From positions 3,720,001 to 3,784,000 of the forward strand of contig OZ244151.1 of the NCBI GenBank assembly GCA_965216195.1: DNA of 64,000 bases, read 5' to 3'. Both the position numbers and the translations under genes were made by a program. The notes under the pieces are model-generated. The model was not told the origin of the DNA and did not search any database. It was given only the letters and a program-made list of their open reading frames with translations. The stretch is from Aridibacter sp965216195. Its GTDB lineage: Bacteria > Acidobacteriota > Blastocatellia > Pyrinomonadales > Pyrinomonadaceae. Below, piece by piece: positions 33,094 to 40,237 of the stretch (position 1 is its first letter; the number at the start of each line of letters is the position of its first letter).

Positions 33094-35394
33094 CTACAAC
33101 TCCAACTGTTTTTCAAGCGAAGTTTTCCAAGCTTTTTGAAGGTCTGCCACTTTTGAAGAAATCACATTTTCTCCGTTAAAGTCTATTTTCAAATCCTCAA
33201 CCGTAACTTTTCCGATGACCTCAAATGGACATTCAGTTGCTTTGGCGACGGTTTCGACTTCTTCTAATTCATCGGGCAAAAATGTTATCAAAATTCTCGA
33301 AGGTGATTCGCTGAAAAGCTGGGTTGTTGCGTCCAAATTGTCATTGCTCAACTCAATTTCCACGCCGTTTGATTCATTATTTAGCGAGGCGAAACATTGT
33401 TCGGCGATGGCGACTGCGAGACCGCCTTCGTTGCAATCGTGGGCGGAGTTTATGAGTTGCTCGTCAATTAATTTAAGGCAAGTGTCCTGGACTTTTTTCT
33501 CCAAATTCAGATCAATTTTTGGAACTTCTCCAATTTCGATCAATTCGTTTGTCGTGTAGCCAAGAATTGTTTGTGCATATTCGCTGACGGAAAGATCATC
33601 GTTTGTTGTTCCAAGTAGTGCTATACGGTCGCCTTCATTTTTGAAACCCTGTGTGATGATCTTCTTTGTGTCTTCGATTAGACCAACCATTCCGATTGTA
33701 GGAGTTGGTAAAACGCCGTCGCCGTCGGTTTCATTGTAGAATGAAACATTGCCGGAAATTACAGGTGTCGAAAACATTTCGCAAGCAGCTTTCATTCCGT
33801 CGATTGTTTCCGAAAATGCCCACATGATCTTTGGACGCTCCGGTGAGGCGAAGTTTAGACAATTCGTAATCGCCAGAGGTTTTCCGCCAACGCAGACATT
33901 GTTTCGTGCAGCTTCCGCGACCGTTAACTTCGCACCTTCTTTTGGATTTACTGCACAAAAACGCCCGTTTGCATCAAGCGACATCGATACCGCACGTCGA
34001 GTTTCCTTCACGCGGACAACCGCCGCATCGGCACCCGGCAAAACAGCCGTATTTGTGCGAACCATATGATCGTATTGCTCATAAACGAACTGTTTCGAAC
34101 AGATGTTTGGGGCGGTGAGTAAACGATGAAGCACTTCGTTTAAGTCCTGGGTCCCGCGTCTCTGGTCCAAAGTACCCGGATCTGACTTTGGACTCTGGAC
34201 TTTGGACTCTGGACGTTCCAATGGTCGCTCATATTTCGGAGCGGATTCCGTCAATTTATCAACCGGCATATCCGCCATCAGTTCACCGTGATGGAAAATT
34301 CTCAAGCGATTTCCTTCAACGACCTCGCCAATAACCACTGCATCTAAATCCCATTTGTTGAAAATTTCGACGAGTTCTTTTTCACGCCCTTGTTTTGCTA
34401 CGATGAGCATACGTTCCTGCGACTCCGAAAGAAGCATTTCGTATGCGGTCATTTTGGTTTCGCGCTGAGGAACGAGTGTTAGATCAAGGTCTAGGCCGGT
34501 TCCCGCACGGTCTGCCATTTCAACGGAAGAAGAAGTCAAACCCGCTGCTCCCATATCCTGAATACCCTCAATCGCTCCCGAACGCATTGCTTCTAAACAA
34601 GCTTCAAGCAGCAATTTTTCCAAGAAGGGATCGCCAACTTGAACGGTCGGACGTTTTTCGAGCGCTTCATCGTCAAACTCCGCCGAAGCCATCGTTGCGC
34701 CGTGAATTCCGTCGCGTCCCGTTTTCGCACCGACATACATCACGGGGTTGCCAACACCTGAAGCTTTTCCAAAGAAAATTTGATCTTCCCGAACAATTCC
34801 AAGTGCAAAAGCATTAACAAGCGGATTCAAATTGTAGGCCTCGTCAAAATCGACTTCGCCACCAACGGTTGGAACGCCGAAGCAATTTCCGTAATGAGCA
34901 ATTCCTTCGACAACTCCTTTGAGGATTGATTTATTGCGGTTTGCTACCTTTTCTGGAACGCGGACACTCTTGTCCGCCTCCGATGTCAGCGGTCCGAAAT
35001 GAAGCGAGTTCATGGCAGCAATCGGTCTCGCCCCCATTGTAAAAACATCTCGCAGAATTCCACCAACACCTGTTGCAGCACCCTGAAACGGTTCGATAAA
35101 ACTTGGGTGATTATGAGATTCAACCTTAAACGCAACACACCAGCCGTCGCCAATATCTACAACGCCTGCGTTTTCGCCCGGCGGAACAATTACCTGTGGT
35201 CCAGTCGTTGGAAGGCGGCTCAAATGCACGCGCGAAGACTTATACGAACAATGCTCCGACCACATTACGCTAAAAACGCCAAGCTCCGTAAAATTCGGCT
35301 CGCGTCCCATAATTTCTTTTATGCGTTCGTATTCGTCAGGAGAAATGCCGTGTTCTTCAATTATATCGGGTGTTATTGCGGGTTGGGCAATCAT
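33094..35394 (-). CDS. purL: Phosphoribosylformylglycinamidine synthase subunit PurL
   Basis: 766 residues, small (two-subunit/three-component) PurL. It converts formylglycinamide ribotide with ATP and ammonia from a partner PurQ. Motifs: FSVMWSEHCSYKSSR near the start, KVESHNHPSFIEPFQGAATGVGG (about 90-115; catalytic His), GIQDMGAAGLTSSS, and the second repeat DCNEGGLAVA near 640. Start at ATG 35394 with GAGAG six bases upstream; a longer frame is spurious. Around residues 394-417 an in-frame segment (ESKVQSPKSDPGTLDQRRG) is encoded by a short DNA repeat and looks like an insertion in a linker. purS/purQ are not adjacent. Confidence 0.95.
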   Translation of the reverse strand: MIAQPAITPDIIEEHGISPDEYERIKEIMGREPNFTELGVFSVMWSEHCSYKSSRVHLSRLPTTGPQVIVPPGENAGVVDIGDGWCVAFKVESHNHPSFIEPFQGAATGVGGILRDVFTMGARPIAAMNSLHFGPLTSEADKSVRVPEKVANRNKSILKGVVEGIAHYGNCFGVPTVGGEVDFDEAYNLNPLVNAFALGIVREDQIFFGKASGVGNPVMYVGAKTGRDGIHGATMASAEFDDEALEKRPTVQVGDPFLEKLLLEACLEAMRSGAIEGIQDMGAAGLTSSSVEMADRAGTGLDLDLTLVPQRETKMTAYEMLLSESQERMLIVAKQGREKELVEIFNKWDLDAVVIGEVVEGNRLRIFHHGELMADMPVDKLTESAPKYERPLERPESKVQSPKSDPGTLDQRRGTQDLNEVLHRLLTAPNICSKQFVYEQYDHMVRTNTAVLPGADAAVVRVKETRRAVSMSLDANGRFCAVNPKEGAKLTVAEAARNNVCVGGKPLAITNCLNFASPERPKIMWAFSETIDGMKAACEMFSTPVISGNVSFYNETDGDGVLPTPTIGMVGLIEDTKKIITQGFKNEGDRIALLGTTNDDLSVSEYAQTILGYTTNELIEIGEVPKIDLNLEKKVQDTCLKLIDEQLINSAHDCNEGGLAVAIAEQCFASLNNESNGVEIELSNDNLDATTQLFSESPSRILITFLPDELEEVETVAKATECPFEVIGKVTVEDLKIDFNGENVISSKVADLQKAWKTSLEKQLEL
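34184..34214. repeat. Short tandem repeat read through inside purL
   Basis: GACTTTGGACTCTG occurs twice in tandem (34184-34197, 34198-34211) followed by GAC. The neighbouring 34160-34180 region has related inverted bits (GTCCAAAGT). On the coding strand it gives KVQSPKS-like residues. Repeats of this type (CCAGAGTCCAAAGTC) are common as intergenic repeats in some bacteria; here it lies in a coding linker. Confidence 0.65.
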
Positions 35395-35493
35395 AAAAAA
35401 CTCTCTTTTCCTTAGAAATGAAAAAGAGAGTTTATTAGGTGAGGGGATTTTTTTCAAATCAGGCAAGGCGGCTGAGGAACACGTTTATCCATA

Positions 35494-36426
35494 CTAGTGG
35501 ATAGGTCTTAAAGGTGAACTTTTTGGTAGCGACCCGACTTTCGGATCAATAGATCTGGGAAAAGCGATTGTCTTTCCTATTGTTACTGAAACACCTTTTC
35601 GAAAATCTGAAGGCTTAAGCTTGTTTTTCAATTTTAATCCACCGGGAGCTGTGTCAATGATCCCGCGAAATCTCTCCTCTGATTTTTCAAAAGCTAACTT
35701 ACCGCGATAGCGAGTGATCAGAATGATATCGAAGCCGCTACTTTCAGTCTGGTCTGAAACGATAAGTTCGTATGAGTGAATGTAACCTTTCTGAAGCGCC
35801 GTTTCGCGAAATGCCTTCCAATTATTTTTGTAGTAATAGACTGCCTCTTCTTTTCGGCTGTTTAAAATTTTTACGAGCTCAGTAACGGTGATAATTTCGT
35901 TTTCGGCTAGCAGGGAATTGAGCTTTGACTTAACTAACTCAGGGTTTATCTTACCCTGTTTTGTTAGCACAACACTGCCATCTTTGTCATAAAGCACAGA
36001 AAACGGAAGCCCGCCTTGCCAGTCTTTTGAGATCGAACCGATCACCCCGTTTTCATCGTTTGTGTAAAGAAGATAGGTTGGCATAGTCGCCTTCATTTCG
36101 TTCAGAAACTTCGGTACATCGCGATCTATTTCAACGGGGTCGTCGAGCGTGATCGTTATGAACTCTATTTTCCCTTTGAATTCTTTATCGATTTCCACGA
36201 GATCGGGAAACTCTTCTCGGCAGGGGATGCACCAAGTCGCCCAAAAATTGATAAGGAGCAGTTTACCGTCGGGCTTGAGAAGCGGTCTTACGGTTGTTTC
36301 GTCGACTTGAACGATTTTCGGAGTTTTTGGATGAGTCGATTCGCCATTTTTTTGTGCGTAGGCAAAAGGGGTAAACGCATAGATAACAAAGACCGCAAAG
36401 ACTTTTAAAAAGATAAACTTCATCAT
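35494..36426 (-). CDS. Exported TlpA-like thioredoxin-fold protein
   Basis: 310 residues with a signal peptide (FLKVFAVFVIYAFTPFAYAQ). The thioredoxin domain has the active-site CxxC in NFWATWCIPCREEFPDL (about 80-96) and a later PFSVLYDKDG with the cis-Pro equivalent. A C-terminal region of about 100 residues (VTELVKILNSRKEEAVYY onwards) has no family I recognise. Likely a periplasmic thiol reductase. Start at ATG 36426 (or 36423), directly downstream of a three-hairpin repeat; the longer upstream reading frame reads through that repeat and is rejected. Same strand as the next thioredoxin-fold gene, with the 7-bp array and the repeat in between. Confidence 0.85.
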   Translation of the reverse strand: MMKFIFLKVFAVFVIYAFTPFAYAQKNGESTHPKTPKIVQVDETTVRPLLKPDGKLLLINFWATWCIPCREEFPDLVEIDKEFKGKIEFITITLDDPVEIDRDVPKFLNEMKATMPTYLLYTNDENGVIGSISKDWQGGLPFSVLYDKDGSVVLTKQGKINPELVKSKLNSLLAENEIITVTELVKILNSRKEEAVYYYKNNWKAFRETALQKGYIHSYELIVSDQTESSGFDIILITRYRGKLAFEKSEERFRGIIDTAPGGLKLKNKLKPSDFRKGVSVTIGKTIAFPRSIDPKVGSLPKSSPLRPIH

Positions 36427-36427
36427 T

Positions 36428-36527
36428 TCTGTCGCCCTTTCAGGGCTCGAACGCTGTTTATAAACTAACCCCGCGTTCCGCTTCGCTCCACACGGGGCTA
36501 ATTTCTGTCGCCGTCTTCGACGGCTGA
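36428..36527 (-). repeat. Three-hairpin repeat element, copy 1, in the TlpA-like gene leader
   Basis: Read on the minus strand: hairpin GCCGTC-GAA-GACGGC, then a longer imperfect hairpin between CCCCGTG and CGCGGGG around AGCGAAGCGGAA, then hairpin GCCC-TGAAA-GGGC. The first and third hairpins are followed by GGCGACAGAAAT / GGGCGACAGAAAT. A second copy, in inverted orientation, is at 37601-37707. The third hairpin ends at the ribosome-binding region of the TlpA-like gene. Confidence 0.7.
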
Positions 36528-36573
36528 GTTTGTAATTGAGCAACTGGCTATTTACACGTGGTCATATTAATTT

Positions 36574-36653
36574 CACTTACCACTTACCACTTACCACTTA
36601 CCACTTACCACTTACCACTTACCACTTACCACTTACCACTTACCACTTACCAC
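36574..36653. repeat. Heptanucleotide tandem array, about eleven units of CACTTAC
   Basis: The unit CACTTAC is repeated head to tail about eleven times without a change, from 36574 to the stop region of the minus-strand gene ending at 36653. Arrays of 7-bp units are known from cyanobacteria and other bacteria and change in copy number by slippage. Here the array lies directly behind a thioredoxin-fold gene. Confidence 0.9.
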
Positions 36654-37264
36654 TATTTTTCCGTTTTTTCCTTCTTCTTACGTTTGATCGTACATCCGAA
36701 AGCGCGTGTTTCTTTTTCGGTTATTTCCTTACCGGCAAGCTTTTCCTTAAACGCTGCTACGAGAAATTTCTTTGTGATGTAGTCACCGCGACGACTGTTG
36801 TCAATGGCTCCGTGATAATCGAGAACGTCGTCCGTATTAAAATAGTACACTTCCGGTGTAAAAGAAGCCCCAAGTTTATCAGCGAATACGTGGTTTTTAT
36901 CGATCAACACGGGAAACTTGTAGTTTTCTTCCGAGTGTTCTTTCACCCATTCAACCGATTCTGTCACGTTTGAATATATTCCGATGAAATTGATTCCTTT
37001 TGCTTTATAAGCTTCGGCGATGGCGTTGATGCGGTCGTTATACATACGCACAACCGGACACTGCGCTGACAAAAACACGACGAGAGTTCCTTTCCTTCCT
37101 TTCAAATCATCATACGTGTGATTATTGCCATCAGGATCAGGCATCTCAAACCCATCGAGTTTTGCGCCAATTTTAAAGCCACCGTCAGCGCTTACAGAAG
37201 CTGACGAAACAAAAAACGAGACCAAAGCAAGCACAAAAAAACTCAGAACACTCTTACGTATCAT
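36653..37264 (-). CDS. Exported redoxin/thioredoxin-fold protein with single active-site Cys
   Basis: 203 residues with a signal peptide (VLSFFVLALVSFFVSSASVSA). AhpC/TSA-redoxin fold: PDPDGNNHTYDDLKGRKGTLVVFL, then SAQCPVVRMYND where a CP-x-x motif replaces CxxC, and LGASFTPEVYYFNTDD with the cis-Pro. A basic Lys-rich C-terminus ends at the heptamer array. Probably a thiol peroxidase or redox adaptor in the periplasm. Start ATG 37264 has AAGGAG nine bases upstream. Confidence 0.83.
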   Translation of the reverse strand: MIRKSVLSFFVLALVSFFVSSASVSADGGFKIGAKLDGFEMPDPDGNNHTYDDLKGRKGTLVVFLSAQCPVVRMYNDRINAIAEAYKAKGINFIGIYSNVTESVEWVKEHSEENYKFPVLIDKNHVFADKLGASFTPEVYYFNTDDVLDYHGAIDNSRRGDYITKKFLVAAFKEKLAGKEITEKETRAFGCTIKRKKKEKTEK

Positions 37265-37414
37265 TTCCAAAAACTCCTTGTTTATTTATGTAATCTTTTG
37301 AACTTATCAGTTTTATGCCTGAAATTACAAGCAAATTCGAATGCGTTTATTACGTTGCTTAGAATTGTAATGTTTCGGCAGAGGATAATTATTCCGATGT
37401 CAAGGAAGTTTGTA

Positions 37415-37481
37415 GGGGCGATGGCTCGTCCTCGCCCGAGAGCGAAGCGAATTGAAATGCGGACAAGGGTGCCATCGCTCC
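37415..37481. repeat. Inverted repeat in intergenic region
   Basis: GGGGCGATGGC (37415-37425) and GCCATCGCTCC (37471-37481) are inverted copies with one mismatch, enclosing 45 bases with AGCGAAGCGAA, a string also present in the three-hairpin repeats. The 37265-37761 gap contains this element and the second three-hairpin copy, and no gene that I can support. Confidence 0.6.
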
Positions 37482-37600
37482 GAAAGGCGAAAACCCGACA
37501 GTTATCGAGGGTTAAGGACCAGTGAGGATAATGCCGCGCACCTGCTTCAACGTCTCCACTGCCAAGGTCAATGGATTCAAATTGCTGGAATTCTCAAGCG

Positions 37601-37707
37601 AGCTGCCGACGGCAGCGGCATATGTTAGCCCCACGTGAAGCGAAGCGAAACGTGGGGTTTAACGAAAAAAAACACCCGAGCCCGTTAACGGGCGACATAC
37701 AGTGTTT
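37601..37707 (+). repeat. Three-hairpin repeat element, copy 2
   Basis: Hairpin GCTGCC-GAC-GGCAGC (37602-37616), then CCCCACGT ... ACGTGGGG around GAAGCGAAGCGAA (37630-37657), then GCCC-GTTAAC-GGGC (37680-37693) followed by GACATACAG. Same order of hairpins as copy 1 at 36428-36527 but on the plus strand. Stem bases differ between copies in a paired way, which points to selection or copying of the structure. Confidence 0.7.
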
Positions 37708-37761
37708 GATGGTAGCCGCATGGAAAACGCGGAAAAGATTAAGACAGAAGTGCCGCGTTCC

Positions 37762-38460
37762 TTACTTCAAATTTTTCAATGCCTCTCTCTTGCTGAGCGG
37801 TTTTAGATCGTTCTTCGCCACAAAATCTTTAACCCACTCCGGATCATCATGCGCCAGATCTCTGAGCGCCCAACCAATCGCTTTTTGAACAAAGAATTCC
37901 TCCGAGTCATTTAGCTGAAGAACGTTTCGTGTGAGCAATTTTTTGTCCGTATCCTCTTTTTTCCGCAATTGACAAATAACACTCAAGCGTTGAAGCCAAA
38001 TGTTTCCCGATTCGATCCAGGATTGCGTGACTTCGTAAATTTCATCCGGAAACTTTGTAAAGTAAGGTCTTATGCAAAAAATGTTAATCCCATCAACCGA
38101 ATCCCACCACGATTTCGTCATCGCCATTTTCTCGAATAGGTTTATGGTTTCCTTCGTCCAATCCTTTTTTAACTTTCCGCAGACCTCAATCGCGAAGTGA
38201 TGGAGCTCCCTTTCCGGCTGTTCAAACAGAGCAAAAATGAGTTCTTCGAGTTGTTCAAAATCCGGCAGTCCGTTGGTTTCGATAAACTCCATCGAAAGCC
38301 TTCTTCTTTCAGGCGTTTTGATACCGAAGAACGGGAAGCGATTTTTCACGTAGCTGGACATATTGATCGCATTTTTTCTACTTTTTCGCGAGTGAAAATC
38401 TTTGGATAAAAGCTCGACATAGGTAGAAGCCCGTATGATTTGTCCATTTTCCAATCGCAC
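37762..38460 (-). CDS. DNA alkylation repair protein (AlkD-like HEAT fold)
   Basis: 232 residues, GTG start at 38460. Helical-repeat protein of the AlkC/AlkD family: RFPFFGIKTPERRRL, TKSWWDSVDGI, NIWLQRLSVI, and FFVQKAIGWALRDLAH are family motifs. AlkD glycosylases remove positively charged alkylated bases without flipping them; catalytic Trp and Asp (WWDSVD) are present. No adaptive-response regulator is nearby. Confidence 0.88.
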   Translation of the reverse strand: MRLENGQIIRASTYVELLSKDFHSRKSRKNAINMSSYVKNRFPFFGIKTPERRRLSMEFIETNGLPDFEQLEELIFALFEQPERELHHFAIEVCGKLKKDWTKETINLFEKMAMTKSWWDSVDGINIFCIRPYFTKFPDEIYEVTQSWIESGNIWLQRLSVICQLRKKEDTDKKLLTRNVLQLNDSEEFFVQKAIGWALRDLAHDDPEWVKDFVAKNDLKPLSKREALKNLK

Positions 38461-38507
38461 GTATAGATTCTCTCACAACGCGTGATAGGACTAAAATTGG
38501 AGGGAAT

Positions 38508-39386
38508 CTACTCTAGATTGGCAACTAAGTGCTTGACTCTCTTAAGTTTATCTGACAACCGATGAGTTTCTTTATTGGTTTTGCCCTCAAAGAGATTCGA
38601 AACAACGTCTCGCCTGTTCTGACTCGTTGGATGATAAGCTGCCGGATCGACTGGATATTTCTTGCTCATTCTTTGCGCGGCAATGGAAAACGCTACAGGA
38701 CTATAACCTAGATATTTCATCGTAATTGCTGCGAAAGCATCGCATTGGAGTTCCAGTATCGCAAGGATTTTCGCAAAGTGTCGAAGAAGCGCCTTTTCAG
38801 CGCTCCTCTCTCTAATTGTTAAAAAGAGATGTTCACTGTATTTTGAATACTCCGCAAAATAATCGTGACCGATTTCATGAGCGATAAACCCAAGCAACTC
38901 GTCGTCCGAACGGATCTCGGCAAGGAGTCCAGTGGTAAGTATAAGAAAAATCCCTGATTGATTCGCAACATAGGGATTTCTGTGTTCAAAAACGAATAAT
39001 TGGTATGACGACTCTTTCCCGTACAATCCAAGCACCGGCTTGATTATTTCTCTGATCCGATTGGTTAGGTCTTTGTTTTCAACCTTCAGTTTCCCGAAGT
39101 CTTTATAAACTTTCTTACGTGCCGCTTTTTGTACCCGAATATCGTTTTTTTGTTTCGGCAGATTTGCTCTGAATTTTTTCACCTGCTTTTCAACATCGTG
39201 TGTTCTGAAGGAAGCAATAGTGTCTCTTATGTCCTCAGGAGACAAGATTGTCTTAGTCGTTGTTTCCGACTCGATACCTGATGGATTATTTATCGATTGA
39301 GAGGATGCTGCCCAGCAGAGGATGAGAAGCCCTAACACGGCTGAAACCGTTCGATCTATAATTCGTGAGATGCTGGTTGAGTTCAT
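38508..39386 (-). CDS. Exported M48-family metallopeptidase
   Basis: 292 residues with a signal peptide (LGLLILCWAASSQS). HEIGH in LLGFIAHEIGHDYFAEYS gives two zinc ligands and catalytic Glu, and ELQCDAFAA the third ligand Glu, as in family M48 (Ste24/HtpX-like). Only the N-terminal hydrophobic segment is present, so it is a soluble periplasmic form like BepA/LoiP rather than HtpX. The region upstream, 39387-39652, has a small duplicated segment and no gene. Confidence 0.86.
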   Translation of the reverse strand: MNSTSISRIIDRTVSAVLGLLILCWAASSQSINNPSGIESETTTKTILSPEDIRDTIASFRTHDVEKQVKKFRANLPKQKNDIRVQKAARKKVYKDFGKLKVENKDLTNRIREIIKPVLGLYGKESSYQLFVFEHRNPYVANQSGIFLILTTGLLAEIRSDDELLGFIAHEIGHDYFAEYSKYSEHLFLTIRERSAEKALLRHFAKILAILELQCDAFAAITMKYLGYSPVAFSIAAQRMSKKYPVDPAAYHPTSQNRRDVVSNLFEGKTNKETHRLSDKLKRVKHLVANLE

Positions 39387-39458
39387 TTAATAGTGCGATA
39401 GGTTTATAATTCTAGTGTGTTGGTGCGCATAAGCCCTGAACTCACGAAAATTTTACGA

Positions 39459-39480
39459 TTGAGTTCATTTGGTTTATAAT
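39459..39480. repeat. Partial duplication near the M48 gene start
   Basis: TTGAGTTCATTT followed directly by GGTTTATAAT is a second copy of a segment at 39377-39410, where the same two strings are separated by 12 bases. The first copy spans the start codon of the M48 gene. A small local duplication of promoter-proximal DNA. Confidence 0.55.
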
Positions 39481-39524
39481 CAGACCGACTTTTGGTTATA
39501 GCGGTTCGCTGGCTAAACTTTTGT

Positions 39525-39549
39525 GAGGATGATGAGGCTCCTCTTTTTT
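39525..39549 (+). terminator. Terminator-like hairpin in the leader of the sigma factor gene
   Basis: GAGGA and TCCTC with a nine-base loop, followed by TTTTTT. It lies about 100 bases upstream of the ECF sigma factor start. It could end a short upstream transcript or act as an attenuator. The stem is short. Confidence 0.4.
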
Positions 39550-39652
39550 ACGTATAACAGTTACGCAACATTTCTCCGGATTTAGTGACATTAAATTCGA
39601 AATTGTTTGCGAAACTTCTTAGCTTCATCAAATCACAGGAGGACGTCTTACA

Positions 39653-40237
39653 ATGAAAACTCCCGATACCCTTGCCGGTAACGTGGAAAGCGCTGTCGGA
39701 TGGAATACCGACACTCTCGATAGCCTATTTCCGAAGGTCTACTCTGACCTGAAACGCCTTGCGGCAAATCACTTAAAAAACGAACGGAAGGATCATACGC
39801 TTCGCCCTACGGCACTGGTGCATGAAGTGTATATGGTTCTTAAAAAACAGCATTCGCTCGATTTGGGAAATCGCAAGCGTTTTTTGAGCATTGCGTCCTG
39901 GATTATGAGACGGGTGCTGATCAATTACGCGAAGGATCGCAAACGACAGAAGCGTGGAGGCGATGTCCAGAAGGTTCCCATCGATTCGGTCAGGGAACTC
40001 TCTGCCGTGCGATTTGGAGATAGACAGGTTGACTATCTGGCTCTCGAAGAGGCGCTCAATTCGTTGGAGGGAAAAGACCCGAGACAAGTTCGAATTGTAG
40101 AACTCAAACACTTTGCTGGTCTAACCAATGAAGAGGTAGCAGAGGAACTCGATATCTCGTCGCGAACGGTGATACGCGATTGGAAATTTGCAAAAGCCTG
40201 GCTATGTAAGAGGATGAGAAATGGAGAGACAAAATGA
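39653..40237 (+). CDS. ECF-type RNA polymerase sigma factor (kinase-linked type)
   Basis: 194 residues. Region sigma-2 (LFPKVYSDLKRLAANHLKNE to RVLINYAKDRKRQKRGG) and sigma-4 with a helix-turn-helix (LTNEEVAEELDISSRTVIRDW). The motif TLRPTALVHEVYMVL is typical of the TIGR02999 group, linked to Ser/Thr kinases (ECF43-like). Strong AGGAGG upstream of the ATG. Its stop overlaps the start of the kinase gene (ATGA), so the two are translated together and the kinase probably controls the sigma factor by phosphorylation. Confidence 0.92.
   Translation: MKTPDTLAGNVESAVGWNTDTLDSLFPKVYSDLKRLAANHLKNERKDHTLRPTALVHEVYMVLKKQHSLDLGNRKRFLSIASWIMRRVLINYAKDRKRQKRGGDVQKVPIDSVRELSAVRFGDRQVDYLALEEALNSLEGKDPRQVRIVELKHFAGLTNEEVAEELDISSRTVIRDWKFAKAWLCKRMRNGETK

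Noticed and set aside
35395..35466. Longer N-terminus for PurL
   Set aside because: Lacks a ribosome-binding site and the extra 24 residues are not PurL-like; ATG 35394 has GAGAG at good distance.
36536..36973. Plus-strand open frame with repeated TYHLPLT units
   Set aside because: It is the heptamer array and the reverse of the redoxin gene read in one frame; no start site or family supports it.
37298..37525. Open frame in the repeat-rich gap upstream of the redoxin gene
   Set aside because: It is made of repeat sequence (RPRPRAKRIEMRTR) and has no family.
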